A stretch of DNA of 64,000 nt from Microcella indica (GCF_013414345.1 NZ_CP058670.1:2521349-2585348); one strand, 5' to 3'; shown: positions 55,061-63,971, counted from the stretch's first letter. Numbers and translations are program-made. Notes: generated from the letters alone by a model not told the origin.

Positions 55061-55086
55061 GGAATACCGCCGACCTAGACTGTGTT
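55061..55086 (+). promoter_or_regulatory. SigR/SigH-type promoter of trxB-trxA
   Basis: GGAAT (55061-55065), exactly 18 bases, GTT (55084-55086): the thiol-stress sigma consensus of actinobacteria. A TAGACT hexamer (55076-55081) within the spacer might serve the housekeeping sigma. The trxB start is 52 bases downstream. Confidence 0.75.
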
Positions 55087-55138
55087 GGCACGGATAGCGT
55101 GTCGCACAGCGCGGACGAATCGGCAGTCGAGGGGAATC

Positions 55139-56098
55139 ATGCGTCAGGTCATCATCATCGGGTCCGGCCCGGCCGGCTACACCGCCGCCATCTACGCCGC
55201 GCGCGCCAACCTCGAGCCCTTGCTCATCGCGTCCTCCGTCGAGTTCGGCGGCGAGCTCATGAAGACGACCGAGGTCGAGAACTTCCCCGGCTTCCCCGAG
55301 GGCATCATGGGCCCCGACCTCATGACCCGCATGCAGCAGCAGGCCGAGCGCTTCGGCACCGAGATCGTCTACGACGACGTCACCGAGCTCGAGCTCGGCG
55401 GCGACGTGAAGGCCGTCACCCTCGGAAACGGCGACCGCCACGAGGCGCTCTCGATCATCTACGCGACCGGCTCGGCGTACCGCAAGCTCGGCCTCGAGGA
55501 CGAGGAGCGCTTGAGCGGCTACGGAGTCTCGTGGTGCGCGACGTGCGATGGCGCCTTCTTCCGCCAGAAGACCGTCGCGGTCGTCGGCGGCGGCGACTCG
55601 GCCATGGAGGAGGCGACCTTCCTCACGCGCTTCGCCGACAAGGTGTACGTCATCCACCGCTCCGAGACGCTGCGGGCCTCCGCGGCGATGCAGGATCGCG
55701 CCATGAAGGACCCCAAGATCGAGTTTCTCTTCAACAGGAGCGTGCAGCACATCTACGGCGGCGACCTCGTGACGGGTGTCGGCCTCGTCGACACGATGAC
55801 GGGGGAGGAGTCGACACTCGATGTGAGCGGACTCTTCATCGCGATCGGCGCCGACCCGCGCACTCACCTCGTGCACGGCTCTCTCGAGCTCACCGAGCAC
55901 GGCACGATCGCCGTCGAGGGTCGCTCCTCGAGGACGAGCGTTGCCGGCGTGTTCGCGGCGGGCGACGTTCTCGACCCCACCTACCGGCAGGCGGTCACCG
56001 CGGCGGGCAGCGGCACGGTCGCGGCTCTGGATGCCCAGCACTACCTCGAGGGACTGACCGACGAGCTGCGCGCTCCCGTCGAGTCCGTTCCCGCCTGA
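55139..56098 (+). CDS. trxB: Thioredoxin reductase
   Basis: 319 residues. FAD motif IIIGSGPAGYTAAIYAARA, NADPH motif VVGGGDSAMEEA and redox-active WCATCDGAFF (Cys-Ala-Thr-Cys). Reduces the thioredoxin encoded next. The upstream SigR/SigH-type promoter suggests induction by disulphide stress. Confidence 0.96.
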   Translation: MRQVIIIGSGPAGYTAAIYAARANLEPLLIASSVEFGGELMKTTEVENFPGFPEGIMGPDLMTRMQQQAERFGTEIVYDDVTELELGGDVKAVTLGNGDRHEALSIIYATGSAYRKLGLEDEERLSGYGVSWCATCDGAFFRQKTVAVVGGGDSAMEEATFLTRFADKVYVIHRSETLRASAAMQDRAMKDPKIEFLFNRSVQHIYGGDLVTGVGLVDTMTGEESTLDVSGLFIAIGADPRTHLVHGSLELTEHGTIAVEGRSSRTSVAGVFAAGDVLDPTYRQAVTAAGSGTVAALDAQHYLEGLTDELRAPVESVPA

Positions 56099-56143
56099 TC
56101 AGCGCACCACGACACCGAACCCCGCACGAGCTAAGGAGATCCC

Positions 56144-56467
56144 ATGTCCACACGAGACGTCACCGACGCCACTTTCGAGTCCGAGGTCCTGCAGAGCGAG
56201 AAGACGATCATGGTCGACTTCTGGGCTGAGTGGTGCGGCCCGTGCCGCGCCGTCTCGCCGATTCTCGACGCGATCGCGACCGAGAACTCGGAGAAGATCG
56301 ACATCGTCAAGCTCAATGTCGACGACAACCCCGAGACGGCGATGAAGTACCAGATCACGTCGATCCCTGCCATGAAGGTGTTCCGCGGGGGCGAGGTCGT
56401 CAAGACCGTCATCGGCGCGAAGCCGAAGCCGGCCCTCGAGGCCGACCTCGCCGAGTTCCTCGCGTAG
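56144..56467 (+). CDS. trxA: Thioredoxin
   Basis: 107 residues with active site VDFWAEWCGPCRAVSP and cis-Pro region TSIPAMKVF. Preceded by AAGGAG; 45 bases after trxB and followed by a terminator. Confidence 0.96.
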   Translation: MSTRDVTDATFESEVLQSEKTIMVDFWAEWCGPCRAVSPILDAIATENSEKIDIVKLNVDDNPETAMKYQITSIPAMKVFRGGEVVKTVIGAKPKPALEADLAEFLA

Positions 56468-56509
56468 GCGGGCTTTCCCCGACAGCGCGACGCCTCCGGG
56501 CACGCTCCT

Positions 56510-56537
56510 GGCCCGCTCCTCCTCTGGGGAGCGGGCC
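56510..56537 (+). terminator. Intrinsic terminator of trxB-trxA
   Basis: Perfect 10-bp stem GGCCCGCTCC / GGAGCGGGCC with an 8-base loop, followed by TTCTGCGTGT; the T-tract is weak. Confidence 0.75.
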
Positions 56538-56608
56538 TTCTGCGTGTCTGCGCCTATCCTGGTGAGGGAGCACGACACCTGACGTCGGACCGAACGGGAT
56601 GCACGACC

Positions 56609-57946
56609 ATGACCATTTCGCGTGAGGGCACGAACCTCGACCCCTGGTACGGGCACTATGCCGAGCGCACCGCCGGCTTGAGCGCCTCCGAGGTGCGCGC
56701 ACTGTTCGCGGTCGCCTCGCGACCGGAGGTCGTCTCCCTCGCCGGCGGCATGCCCGCCGTCTCCGCGCTGCCCTTGGACACGGTCGCGGCCTCGATGGAG
56801 CGTGTCATGGCCGAGCGAGGGCCGGCGGCTCTGCAGTACGGCTCGGGTCAGGGAACCCCCGAACTGCGCGAGCACATCCTCGAGATCATGGCCCTCGAGG
56901 GCATCCGCGCTGGCGTCGACGACGTCGTCGTCACGACGGGCTCGCAGCAGGCTCTCGACCTCGTCGCGAAGCTCTTCCTCAACCCGGGCGATGTCGTCAT
57001 CGCCGAGTCGCCCTCCTACGTGGGAGCGATGGGCATCTTCCGCTCGTACCAGTCGGAGGTCGCCCATGTGCCGATGGACGACGACGGGATGATCCCCCAC
57101 GCCCTCACGGAACGCATCGCCTCCCTGCGCGCGGCCGGGCGGTCGATCAAGCTCCTGTACCTCATTCCGAACTTCCACAACCCTGCAGGGGTGACTCTTT
57201 CGGCCGAACGACGCCTGGAGATTCTCGATATCGCGCGGAAGAACGACATACTCATCATCGAGGACAACCCTTACGGGTTGTTGTGGTTCGATCGGCCGGC
57301 GCCACAGGCCATGCGCTCGGTCGACGACGAGGGCATCGTCTACCTCGGCTCGTTCTCGAAGACCTTCGCGCCGGGGTTCCGCGTCGGGTGGGCACTCGCG
57401 CCGCACGCCATCCGCGAGAAGCTCGTCCTCGCCGCCGAGTCGGCCATCCTGAGCCCGAGCTCCCTCAACCAGATGATCATCAGCGACTACCTCGATCGTG
57501 CCGACTGGCGCGGCCAGGTCGACGTCTTCCGCGACCTCTACCGTGAGCGGCGCGACGCGATGCTCGACGCCCTCGACCACTACCTGCCCGACCTGACCTG
57601 GACGGTTCCCAACGGCGGCTTCTACGTGTGGCTCACGCTGCCCGGCGGTCTCGACTCGAAGGGCATGCTGCCCCGCGCCGTCAAGGAGCTCGTCGCCTAC
57701 ACCCCCGGCACGGCGTTCTACGCCGACGGCTCCGGCCGTGAAGCCCTGCGTCTCGCCTTCTGCTACCCCGAGGCGGCCCAGGTGCGGGAGGGCGTGCGCA
57801 GACTCGCAACCGTCGTGCGCAGCGAGACCGAGCTGCTGCAGACGTTCTCGCCGACCGGGCCCATCGAGACCGTGCACCGACCGCATGCGAGCGCGCCCGC
57901 CCCGCAGTCCGAGCCTCTGCACCCGGCCGAGCGGGGGCCGCGATGA
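56609..57946 (+). CDS. PLP-dependent aminotransferase, 2-aminoadipate/MocR-like without HTH
   Basis: 445 residues of fold-type I: QYGSGQGTPELREHILEIMA, NFHNPAGVTLS, IEDNPYGLLWFD and the PLP Lys in LGSFSKTFAPGFRVGW. It aligns with the LysN/2-aminoadipate or aromatic aminotransferase group; no DNA-binding domain is present. Overlaps ddl (ATGA), so a role in D-alanine or cell-wall amino acid supply is possible but unproven. Confidence 0.85.
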   Translation: MTISREGTNLDPWYGHYAERTAGLSASEVRALFAVASRPEVVSLAGGMPAVSALPLDTVAASMERVMAERGPAALQYGSGQGTPELREHILEIMALEGIRAGVDDVVVTTGSQQALDLVAKLFLNPGDVVIAESPSYVGAMGIFRSYQSEVAHVPMDDDGMIPHALTERIASLRAAGRSIKLLYLIPNFHNPAGVTLSAERRLEILDIARKNDILIIEDNPYGLLWFDRPAPQAMRSVDDEGIVYLGSFSKTFAPGFRVGWALAPHAIREKLVLAAESAILSPSSLNQMIISDYLDRADWRGQVDVFRDLYRERRDAMLDALDHYLPDLTWTVPNGGFYVWLTLPGGLDSKGMLPRAVKELVAYTPGTAFYADGSGREALRLAFCYPEAAQVREGVRRLATVVRSETELLQTFSPTGPIETVHRPHASAPAPQSEPLHPAERGPR

Positions 57947-58911
57947 CGGGCGACAGCCCTCGCGCCGAACGCGTCATCGTGCTCGCGGGAGGGATCTCCC
58001 ACGAGAGGGACATCTCCCTGCGCTCCGGCCGGCAGGTCGCCGACGCTCTCGCCGCGCACGGTCTGCAGGTCGAGTTGCGCGACCCCGACGCCTCCCTGCT
58101 GCCGAGCCTCATGGCGCAGCCGCCCGACGTCATCTGGCCCACGCTGCACGGCGCGAGCGGCGAGGACGGTGCTCTGCGCAGCCTCCTCGAATTCCTCGGC
58201 CTGCCCTACGTCGGCTCCTCCGCGAGCGCGACACGGCTCGCGTGGGACAAGCCCACGGCGAAGTCGCTCGTCGGCCGGGTCGGGGTGCCGACGCCGCACT
58301 CGATCACCCTCACGCGAGACGCCTTCCGTGAACTCGGTGCGGAGAGCGTGCTCGACGTCGTGCGCGGCGAACTGCCGCCCCCCGTAGCCGTCAAGCCCGC
58401 CCAGGGCGGCTCGGCCCAGGGCGTGAGCCTCGTCGACACCGACGAGGAGTTGCGGCGGGCCATGGTGCTCGCCTACACCTACTGCGACGTCGCCCTCATC
58501 GAGCAGCGCATCAGCGGCACCGAAGTGTGCATCGGCGTCATCGACACGGGGGATGGCCCCGTCGCGCTGCCTCCCGTGGAGATCGAGCCGCTCTCGGGCT
58601 TCTACGACTTCGAGGCCCGCTACAACGCGGGGGCGACACGGTTCTACGCGCCCGCCCGCATCGACGCCGCCGTGGCGGAGCGCGCCACCGAGGTCGCCCT
58701 CGCGTCGCACGAGGCCCTCGGCCTGCGCCACCTCAGCCGCATCGACCTCATCATCGACGGCACGGGCACGCCGTGGTTCCTCGAGGCGAGCGTCATGCCG
58801 GGTCTCACCGAGACCTCGACCCTCGCGCTCGCTCTCGACGCTGCTGGCCACGATGTCGGGTGGGTCTACGCCGAGCTCGCGCAGGCCGCCGTGCGCGACG
58901 CGCGCCGCTGA
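57943..58911 (+). CDS. ddl: D-alanine-D-alanine ligase
   Basis: 322 residues of ATP-grasp fold: VLAGGISHERDISLRSG, PTLHGASGEDGALRSLLEFL, VAVKPAQGGSAQGVS and LEASVMPGLTETS. Makes the D-Ala-D-Ala terminus of the peptidoglycan stem. The last motif replaces the common NT(M/L)PGMT with ASVMPGLT, so substrate scope should be treated with some care. Confidence 0.85.
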   Translation: MTGDSPRAERVIVLAGGISHERDISLRSGRQVADALAAHGLQVELRDPDASLLPSLMAQPPDVIWPTLHGASGEDGALRSLLEFLGLPYVGSSASATRLAWDKPTAKSLVGRVGVPTPHSITLTRDAFRELGAESVLDVVRGELPPPVAVKPAQGGSAQGVSLVDTDEELRRAMVLAYTYCDVALIEQRISGTEVCIGVIDTGDGPVALPPVEIEPLSGFYDFEARYNAGATRFYAPARIDAAVAERATEVALASHEALGLRHLSRIDLIIDGTGTPWFLEASVMPGLTETSTLALALDAAGHDVGWVYAELAQAAVRDARR

Positions 58912-59006
58912 CGACCATCTCGGGGTGTCTCAGAAGCCGAGCGACGGCGGAGAGACAGGATCCCCCTCGACCGCCGAGGAGCCCGTGGGCGCGGAGGCGG
59001 GCCGCG

Positions 59007-59960
59007 TCAGCGGAAGCCGGGTTCGCCCAGCTCGCCCAGGATGCGATTGAGGTCGGCCACGGTCGCGAAGTCGATCACGACCGTGCCCTTCTTCTGGCCG
59101 AGGGAGATGGCCACACGAGTGTCGAGGCGATCACCGAGACGCTCGGCGATCTCGTTGAGCTGACCCTGCCGACCACCTGCCGCGGGCTTGCGCTTCGCCG
59201 CGCCACCCGCGGCACCCTTGCCGGTCACGGCCTGGGCGGCCGCCTCCGCCTGACGCACCGAGAGCTCCTCGTTGACGATCTTGTCCGCGAGGCGAGCCAT
59301 CGCCTCGACGGACCCCGTCGACAGGATCGCGCGCGCGTGACCGGCCGAGAGCACCCCCGCGGCGACGCGGGACTGCACGGCCTCGGGCAGGCGCAGGAGG
59401 CGCAGGGTGTTCGTGATCTGCGGGCGCGAGCGGCCGAGCCGCTCAGCCAGCTGCTCCTGCGTGATGCCGAAATCCTCGAGCAGCTGCTGGTAGGCGCTCG
59501 CCTCCTCGAGCGGGTTCAACTGGGCTCGGTGCAGATTCTCGAGCAGAGCATCCCGCAGCATGGCGTCGTCGGCGGTGTTGCGCACGATCGCGGGAATCGC
59601 CTCGAGACCGGCAATGGTGGAAGCCCGCAGGCGACGCTCACCCATGATGAGCTCGTAGCGCGGCTCACCGGCGCTCGCGACCGCGCGCTCGCGCACGACG
59701 ATGGGTTGCAGCACCCCGAACTCGCGCACCGAGTGCACGAGCTCCTCGAGAGCCTCGGGGTCGAACTCGGTGCGGGGCTGCTGAGGGTTCGGCACGATGT
59801 CGGCCGGTGCGATCGCGGCGAGGCGGGCTCCGGGAACCGCCGAGAGATCACCCTCCGCCGGTGCCGGCTGCGGGAAGAAGACGTCGACGGGTCGATCGCC
59901 GTCGGCCGTCGGGATGAGTGCGCCGATACCGCGGCCGAGCCCTGTTCTCTTGGTCGCCAT
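59007..59960 (-). CDS. parB: Chromosome partitioning protein ParB
   Basis: 317 residues. N-terminal KRTGLGRGIGALIP (ParA contact), CTP-binding/ParB-N core with GERRLRASTIAGL, helix-turn-helix FGITQEQLAERLGRSRPQIT, and a C-terminal dimerisation domain (GTVVIDFATVADLNRILGEL). ATG shares one base with the parA stop (TGATG). Binds the two parS sites at 60874 and 61574. Confidence 0.95.
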   Translation of the reverse strand: MATKRTGLGRGIGALIPTADGDRPVDVFFPQPAPAEGDLSAVPGARLAAIAPADIVPNPQQPRTEFDPEALEELVHSVREFGVLQPIVVRERAVASAGEPRYELIMGERRLRASTIAGLEAIPAIVRNTADDAMLRDALLENLHRAQLNPLEEASAYQQLLEDFGITQEQLAERLGRSRPQITNTLRLLRLPEAVQSRVAAGVLSAGHARAILSTGSVEAMARLADKIVNEELSVRQAEAAAQAVTGKGAAGGAAKRKPAAGGRQGQLNEIAERLGDRLDTRVAISLGQKKGTVVIDFATVADLNRILGELGEPGFR

Positions 59961-60853
59961 CAGGATGCCGCGCCTCTCTGTGCGATCTCGGCGGCCGCCT
60001 CCAAGTAGGAGAGAGAACCGGGAGAGCTGGTGTCGTAGCTGATGACGCTCTGCCCGTAGCTGGGTGCCTCGCTGATGCGGACGGAGCGGGGGATGAGGGT
60101 CGTGAGCACCTGGTCGGGGAAGTGCTGACGCACGTCGTCGGCAACCTGGTTCGCGAGGTTCGTGCGCGAGTCGTACATGGTGAGCAGAATCGTCGAGACG
60201 CGCAGCTCCGGGTTGAGGTGCTTCTCGATGAGCTCGATGCTGTTGAGCAGCTGGCTCAACCCCTCGAGCGCGTAGTACTCGCACTGAATGGGGATGAGCA
60301 CCTCGCGAGCGGCGACGAAGGCGTTGATCGTCAAGAGGCCGAGCGAGGGCGGGCAGTCGATGAAGACGTAGTGCACGGGCTCGTCGAGCTGCGCGAGGTA
60401 CGCGTCGAGCGCCGTGCGCAAGCGCTGCTCGCGAGCGACGAGAGACACCAGCTCGATCTCCGCCCCCGCGAGATGGATCGTCGCGGGCACGCAGTACAGG
60501 TGCTCGAACTCGGGGCTCTTCTGCACGACGTCCTGCAGGGCCGAGTCGCCCACGACGACGTCGTAGACGCTCGCGGTATCCGCACGGTGCTCGACGCCGA
60601 GAGCCGTCGACGCGTTGCCCTGCGGGTCGAGGTCGATCACGAGGACGCGTGCGCCCGACCGGGCGAGGGCCGCCGCGAGGTTGACGGTCGTCGTCGTCTT
60701 GCCGACACCGCCCTTCTGGTTCGACACCGTGATGACGCGCGTGGATTCGGGCAGCGGAAACGCGCGAGCCTCGAGCGCCATGCGGCGGCGAGTGATGTCC
60801 GCGATCTCGCGTGCCAGCGGCGTGGTGTCGTCGTAGGTGCCGTCCGTCGTCAC
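59960..60853 (-). CDS. parA: Chromosome partitioning ATPase ParA
   Basis: 297 residues. Deviant Walker A SNQKGGVGKTTTTVNLAAAL, Walker A' LVIDLDPQGNAST and Walker B VFIDCPPSLGLLT. GTG 60853 follows GGGAGG. Coupled to parB; a parS site lies 21 bases upstream of the start. Confidence 0.95.
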   Translation of the reverse strand: MTTDGTYDDTTPLAREIADITRRRMALEARAFPLPESTRVITVSNQKGGVGKTTTTVNLAAALARSGARVLVIDLDPQGNASTALGVEHRADTASVYDVVVGDSALQDVVQKSPEFEHLYCVPATIHLAGAEIELVSLVAREQRLRTALDAYLAQLDEPVHYVFIDCPPSLGLLTINAFVAAREVLIPIQCEYYALEGLSQLLNSIELIEKHLNPELRVSTILLTMYDSRTNLANQVADDVRQHFPDQVLTTLIPRSVRISEAPSYGQSVISYDTSSPGSLSYLEAAAEIAQRGAAS

Positions 60854-60873
60854 CGATGAGCCTCCCGCTCGAA

Positions 60874-60889
60874 TGTTTCACGTGAAACG
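60874..60889. promoter_or_regulatory. parS site 1 (15 of 16 bases)
   Basis: TGTTTCACGTGAAACG, one mismatch to the consensus TGTTTCACGTGAAACA, between rsmG and parA. ParB binding here may also autoregulate parAB. Confidence 0.95.
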
Positions 60890-60932
60890 GGCGCTGTCCT
60901 CAGCGCCCGTCCTGATCCCTGGGCGATGCGCC

Positions 60933-61574
60933 TCAGGATGCCTCGACCACTGTAGCCCGAAACAACCGGGTCGCTTCCGGCAGGAGGTCCCCGCCGAGCT
61001 CGAGCACCTCGTGCTCTCGAATGCCGTGCCGGCGCAGCACGGATCGCGCCGCCACGACCTCCTCGTGAATGCGTGCTCCCTTGAGGAAGAGGAGCTCGCC
61101 GCCGGGGGAGAGGAGGGGAACGGTGAGCGGAACGAGCTTGCTCAGAGCGCTCACGGCTCGGGCGGTCACCTGCTCGAAGGGCCCCGCGTCCACTGCGTCC
61201 TCGGCGCGCGCCCGCAGCACCGTCACGTTGCGCAGGCCCAGTCGAGCCGTCTCCGCGAGCAACCACATCGTGCGGCGCTCCATGGGCTCGATGAGCACGA
61301 GCTCGGCGTCCGGCCTCGCGATCGCGAGCACGAGACCGGGGAGGCCCGCTCCGCTGCCGACGTCGGCGACCCGTCCTTCCGCGGTGAGCAGGGGAGCCAC
61401 GAGAGCGCAGTTCAGGAGGTGGCGCGACCAGAGTCGAGCGGCCTCGAGCGGGCCGATGAGACCGAGCTCCTCGCCCTGCTCGGCGAGGTGCGCCGCGAAC
61501 TCTCGCGCGAGCTCCAGGCGATCGCCGAGGATCTGCCGCGCGCTCGCGGGTTCGGGCTCGAGATCAGTCGTCAT
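60933..61574 (-). CDS. rsmG: 16S rRNA (guanine527-N7)-methyltransferase RsmG
   Basis: 213 residues; SAM-binding motif VADVGSGAGLPGLVLAI and LLNCALVAPLL, PMERRTMWL blocks. Methylates G527 of 16S rRNA; loss gives low-level streptomycin resistance in many bacteria. Its ATG lies at the edge of parS site 2. Confidence 0.95.
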   Translation of the reverse strand: MTTDLEPEPASARQILGDRLELAREFAAHLAEQGEELGLIGPLEAARLWSRHLLNCALVAPLLTAEGRVADVGSGAGLPGLVLAIARPDAELVLIEPMERRTMWLLAETARLGLRNVTVLRARAEDAVDAGPFEQVTARAVSALSKLVPLTVPLLSPGGELLFLKGARIHEEVVAARSVLRRHGIREHEVLELGGDLLPEATRLFRATVVEAS

Positions 61575-61589
61575 GTTTCACGTGAAACA
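61574..61589. promoter_or_regulatory. parS site 2 (perfect)
   Basis: TGTTTCACGTGAAACA, a perfect 16-bp parS. It touches the rsmG start codon and occupies the position of its ribosome binding site, so ParB loading and rsmG translation signals share the same bases. Confidence 0.97.
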
Positions 61590-61595
61590 TGCGGG

Positions 61596-62081
61596 CTAGG
61601 CGCGACGGATAACCGTGTGCCGCTCCGCGCCCTCACCCTCGGACTCCGAGGTGAAGCCGCGCTCCGCCACGAGATCGTGCACGAGCTTGCGCTCGTAGCT
61701 CGACATCGGAGGGAGTGCTGCCGAGGAGGCGCCCTCCTCGATGCGCTCGACGGCACGGTCGACGAGCCTCTGCAGCTCCTCCGCACGCGCGTCGCGAGAG
61801 CCGGCGATGTCGAGGATGAGGCGGGAGAACTCTCCCGTGCGGGCGAGCACCGCGAGGCGCGTGAGCTCCTGGAGGGCAGAGACGGTCTCGGGCTTCGAGA
61901 GCGTGCGCAGAGCATCCGGCTCCTCGGCCGCGACCGAGAGGTACACGCGACCCGCGCGCTCCTCGATGTCGAGGTCGCCGTCGAGGTCGGCGATGTCGAG
62001 AAGCTCCTCGAGGTAGTCGGCCGCGACCTCGCCCTCGTCGAGAGTGGGGTCGAGGGTCACGGGGGTGGCGTCGTCGCTCAT
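61596..62081 (-). CDS. jag: R3H-domain RNA-binding protein Jag/KhpB
   Basis: 161 residues: an acidic N-terminus, a KH-like region (EPDALRTLSKPETVSALQEL) and an R3H domain (PPMSSYERKLVHDLVAERG, HTVIRRA). RNA chaperone linked to envelope and division control. Overlaps yidC by 4 bp. Confidence 0.92.
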   Translation of the reverse strand: MSDDATPVTLDPTLDEGEVAADYLEELLDIADLDGDLDIEERAGRVYLSVAAEEPDALRTLSKPETVSALQELTRLAVLARTGEFSRLILDIAGSRDARAEELQRLVDRAVERIEEGASSAALPPMSSYERKLVHDLVAERGFTSESEGEGAERHTVIRRA

Positions 62082-63037
62082 GACTTCTTCTTCTTCTTCG
62101 CTCGTTGCTTGCTCACGGGTTGCTGGCGCTGTGCCTTCTTCGGCTCCTCGACCGCGATGGTTCCGGGTGCCTCGTCATCGGGGTCGGGCAGACCCTTGCG
62201 CTGACGCTTGCGCGCGAGACGCGCCTCGCGGGCCTGGGCAGCTTCACTGCCCGGGGTCGGCATGTTCCGGATGACGATGAACTGCTGCACCATCGTCCAG
62301 ATGTTCGAGGTGAACCAGTAGAACATCACGCCGATGGGGAAGGCGAAGCCTGAGAAGACGAACACGAGCGGCAGCAGGTAGAGCATGATGCGCTGCTGCC
62401 GGTACATCGGCGAGGCCTTCATCTCCGGCGACTGGTTCTTCGACATGATCTGCAGCTGCGTGATGAACTGCGACCCCGTCATGAGGATCACCAGGATGAC
62501 GGCGATGATGATGACCGCGACGTTGCCCTCGGAGCTCGCGATCGAGCTGCCGAGCGGCGCGATGCCGAAGAGCTCGGCGCTGCCGAACTCGGCCGAGAGC
62601 CGCGCGTCGAGAAGGCCCACACCCGGGCGGTCGGCGTAGGCGTCGTTGAGCACGGAGAAGAGGCCGAAGAAGATCGGCATCTGCAAGAGGAGCGGCAGGC
62701 ACGAGGAGAGCGGGTTCGTGCCGTGCTTCTTGTACAGGGCCATCGTGTCGCGCGACATCGCCTCGCGCGAGAACTGATCCTTCTTGCCCTTGTACTTGTC
62801 CTGGATCTTCTTGAGCTCGGGAGAGATCTCGAGCATCTTGCGCTGGCTCTTGATCTGCCGGACGAAAACCGGGATGAGCGCCGCACGCACGACCACCACG
62901 AGACCGCAGATCGACAGGACCCAGGTGATGCCCGCCGCCGACTCCATGCCCGCCATCGTGAGGAGGGAGTGGAAGCCGACGAGGATCGCCTCGATGACCC
63001 ACTTGATGGGCCAGAGGATGCCGCCGATGATGTCCAT
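62078..63037 (-). CDS. yidC: Membrane protein insertase YidC
   Basis: 319 residues of the YidC/OxaA type without the large periplasmic domain of proteobacteria. The conserved Arg is in VRAALIPVFVRQIKSQRKM; core helices include LPLLLQMPIFFGLFSVLND and GVMFYWFTSNIWTMVQQF; the C-terminus is lysine-rich. ATG 63037 (MDIIGGILWPIKW) preferred to an upstream frame that overlaps yidD. Confidence 0.95.
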   Translation of the reverse strand: MDIIGGILWPIKWVIEAILVGFHSLLTMAGMESAAGITWVLSICGLVVVVRAALIPVFVRQIKSQRKMLEISPELKKIQDKYKGKKDQFSREAMSRDTMALYKKHGTNPLSSCLPLLLQMPIFFGLFSVLNDAYADRPGVGLLDARLSAEFGSAELFGIAPLGSSIASSEGNVAVIIIAVILVILMTGSQFITQLQIMSKNQSPEMKASPMYRQQRIMLYLLPLVFVFSGFAFPIGVMFYWFTSNIWTMVQQFIVIRNMPTPGSEAAQAREARLARKRQRKGLPDPDDEAPGTIAVEEPKKAQRQQPVSKQRAKKKKKS

Positions 63038-63044
63038 GCGGGGG

Positions 63045-63365
63045 CTACGCCTTTCTCTCGAGAGTGATGAACCCGAACCGGGTGCGCCGGTAGGGGGAGT
63101 GCGCGGGAACGGGGACATCATCGATGCCCCCCTCTGCCCAGGGGTGGCAGCGGGCGAGGCGCCGAGTCGTCAACCAGGCGCCCTTGATGACGCCGTGCTC
63201 CTGCACCGAGCGTAGGCCGTAGGCGGAGCAGCTCGGGTAGTACCGGCAGACGTCGCCGTAGAGAGGAGAGATCACAGCCCGATAGACGTGCAGCACCGCG
63301 ACGACCGCGTTGCGGGGGATGAGCGCGATCGCCCGCAGAACGCGCAGCACGCCGGCACTGGTCAC
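63045..63365 (-). CDS. yidD: Membrane protein insertion efficiency factor YidD
   Basis: 106 residues with the YidD core YRAVISPLYGDVCRYYPSCS and CHPWAEGGIDDVP, including the conserved cysteines. GTG 63365 overlaps the rnpA stop (GTGA). Confidence 0.94.
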   Translation of the reverse strand: MTSAGVLRVLRAIALIPRNAVVAVLHVYRAVISPLYGDVCRYYPSCSAYGLRSVQEHGVIKGAWLTTRRLARCHPWAEGGIDDVPVPAHSPYRRTRFGFITLERKA

Positions 63366-63697
63366 GTCATCACCACCCCTCGAAGACCGCCCTCGATGTC
63401 AGAACGCAGGGTATCCCAGCCAGCGTCGACGGCCCCTGGGAGTGCCCGGATCACGATGTCCGCGGTGACCGGCACGAAGGATGCCGCTGCGCAGATCGCA
63501 CGCAGACGACGGCGCACGCGATTGCGGTGCACCGCGTTGCCGACCTTCGAGGACACGATGAAGCCGAAGCGGGGGCCAGACCCCTCGTCGCTCGGAGCAC
63601 AATAGATCACCGCGACGGACGAGGACGCACGACGGCCACGACGCACGATGCGGCGGAAGTCCTCACCGCGCAGAATGCGGTGCGCGCGCCCCAGCAC
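63362..63697 (-). CDS. rnpA: Ribonuclease P protein component
   Basis: 111 residues, basic; the RNR motif appears as GNAVHRNRVRRRLRAI. Binds RnpB RNA for tRNA 5' maturation. GTG start 13 bases after the rpmH stop. Confidence 0.94.
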   Translation of the reverse strand: MLGRAHRILRGEDFRRIVRRGRRASSSVAVIYCAPSDEGSGPRFGFIVSSKVGNAVHRNRVRRRLRAICAAASFVPVTADIVIRALPGAVDAGWDTLRSDIEGGLRGVVMT

Positions 63698-63710
63698 CCC
63701 GAGAGCTCGA

Positions 63711-63848
63711 CTAGGCCGAGAGCTCGGTGCGCCCCTTGCGGCGGCGAGCCGCGAGGATCGCGCGACCGGCGCGCGTGCGCATGCGGAGGCGGAAGCCGTG
63801 CACCTTGGCGCGACGACGGTTGTTGGGCTGGAACGTGCGCTTGCTCAT
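63711..63848 (-). CDS. rpmH: 50S ribosomal protein L34
   Basis: 45 residues: [20 protein letters not shown] and [18 protein letters not shown], the standard L34. First gene of the rpmH-rnpA-yidD-yidC-jag-rsmG block; AGGAGAT precedes the ATG. Confidence 0.97.
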   Translation of the reverse strand: MSKRTFQPNNRRRAKVHGFRLRMRTRAGRAILAARRRKGRTELSA

Positions 63849-63942
63849 GATCTGATCTCCTCGGCCCGCGAGGGCTGCGACGACGGAAGGGAAAGCTGTC
63901 TGCCACGGTCGACGACGAGCGCAGACAGAAGTCAACCGGTTA

Positions 63943-63971
63943 ACAATAGGTCTGCCGGGTCGGGCGGTCAA
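63943..63971 (-). promoter_or_regulatory. rpmH promoter
   Basis: TTGACC (63971-63966), 17 bases, TATTGT (63948-63943) on the minus strand, about 95 bases before rpmH. The remaining bases to 64000 hold no gene; dnaA and oriC are expected beyond. Confidence 0.75.

Noticed and set aside
53456..56041. 861-codon minus-strand open frame opposite murJ-trxB
   Set aside because: Low-complexity Arg/Glu/Asp/His-rich shadow of two well-recognised plus-strand genes.
53332..56229. 965-codon plus-strand open frame
   Set aside because: Arg/His-rich translation in the wrong frame of murJ and trxB; no domain.
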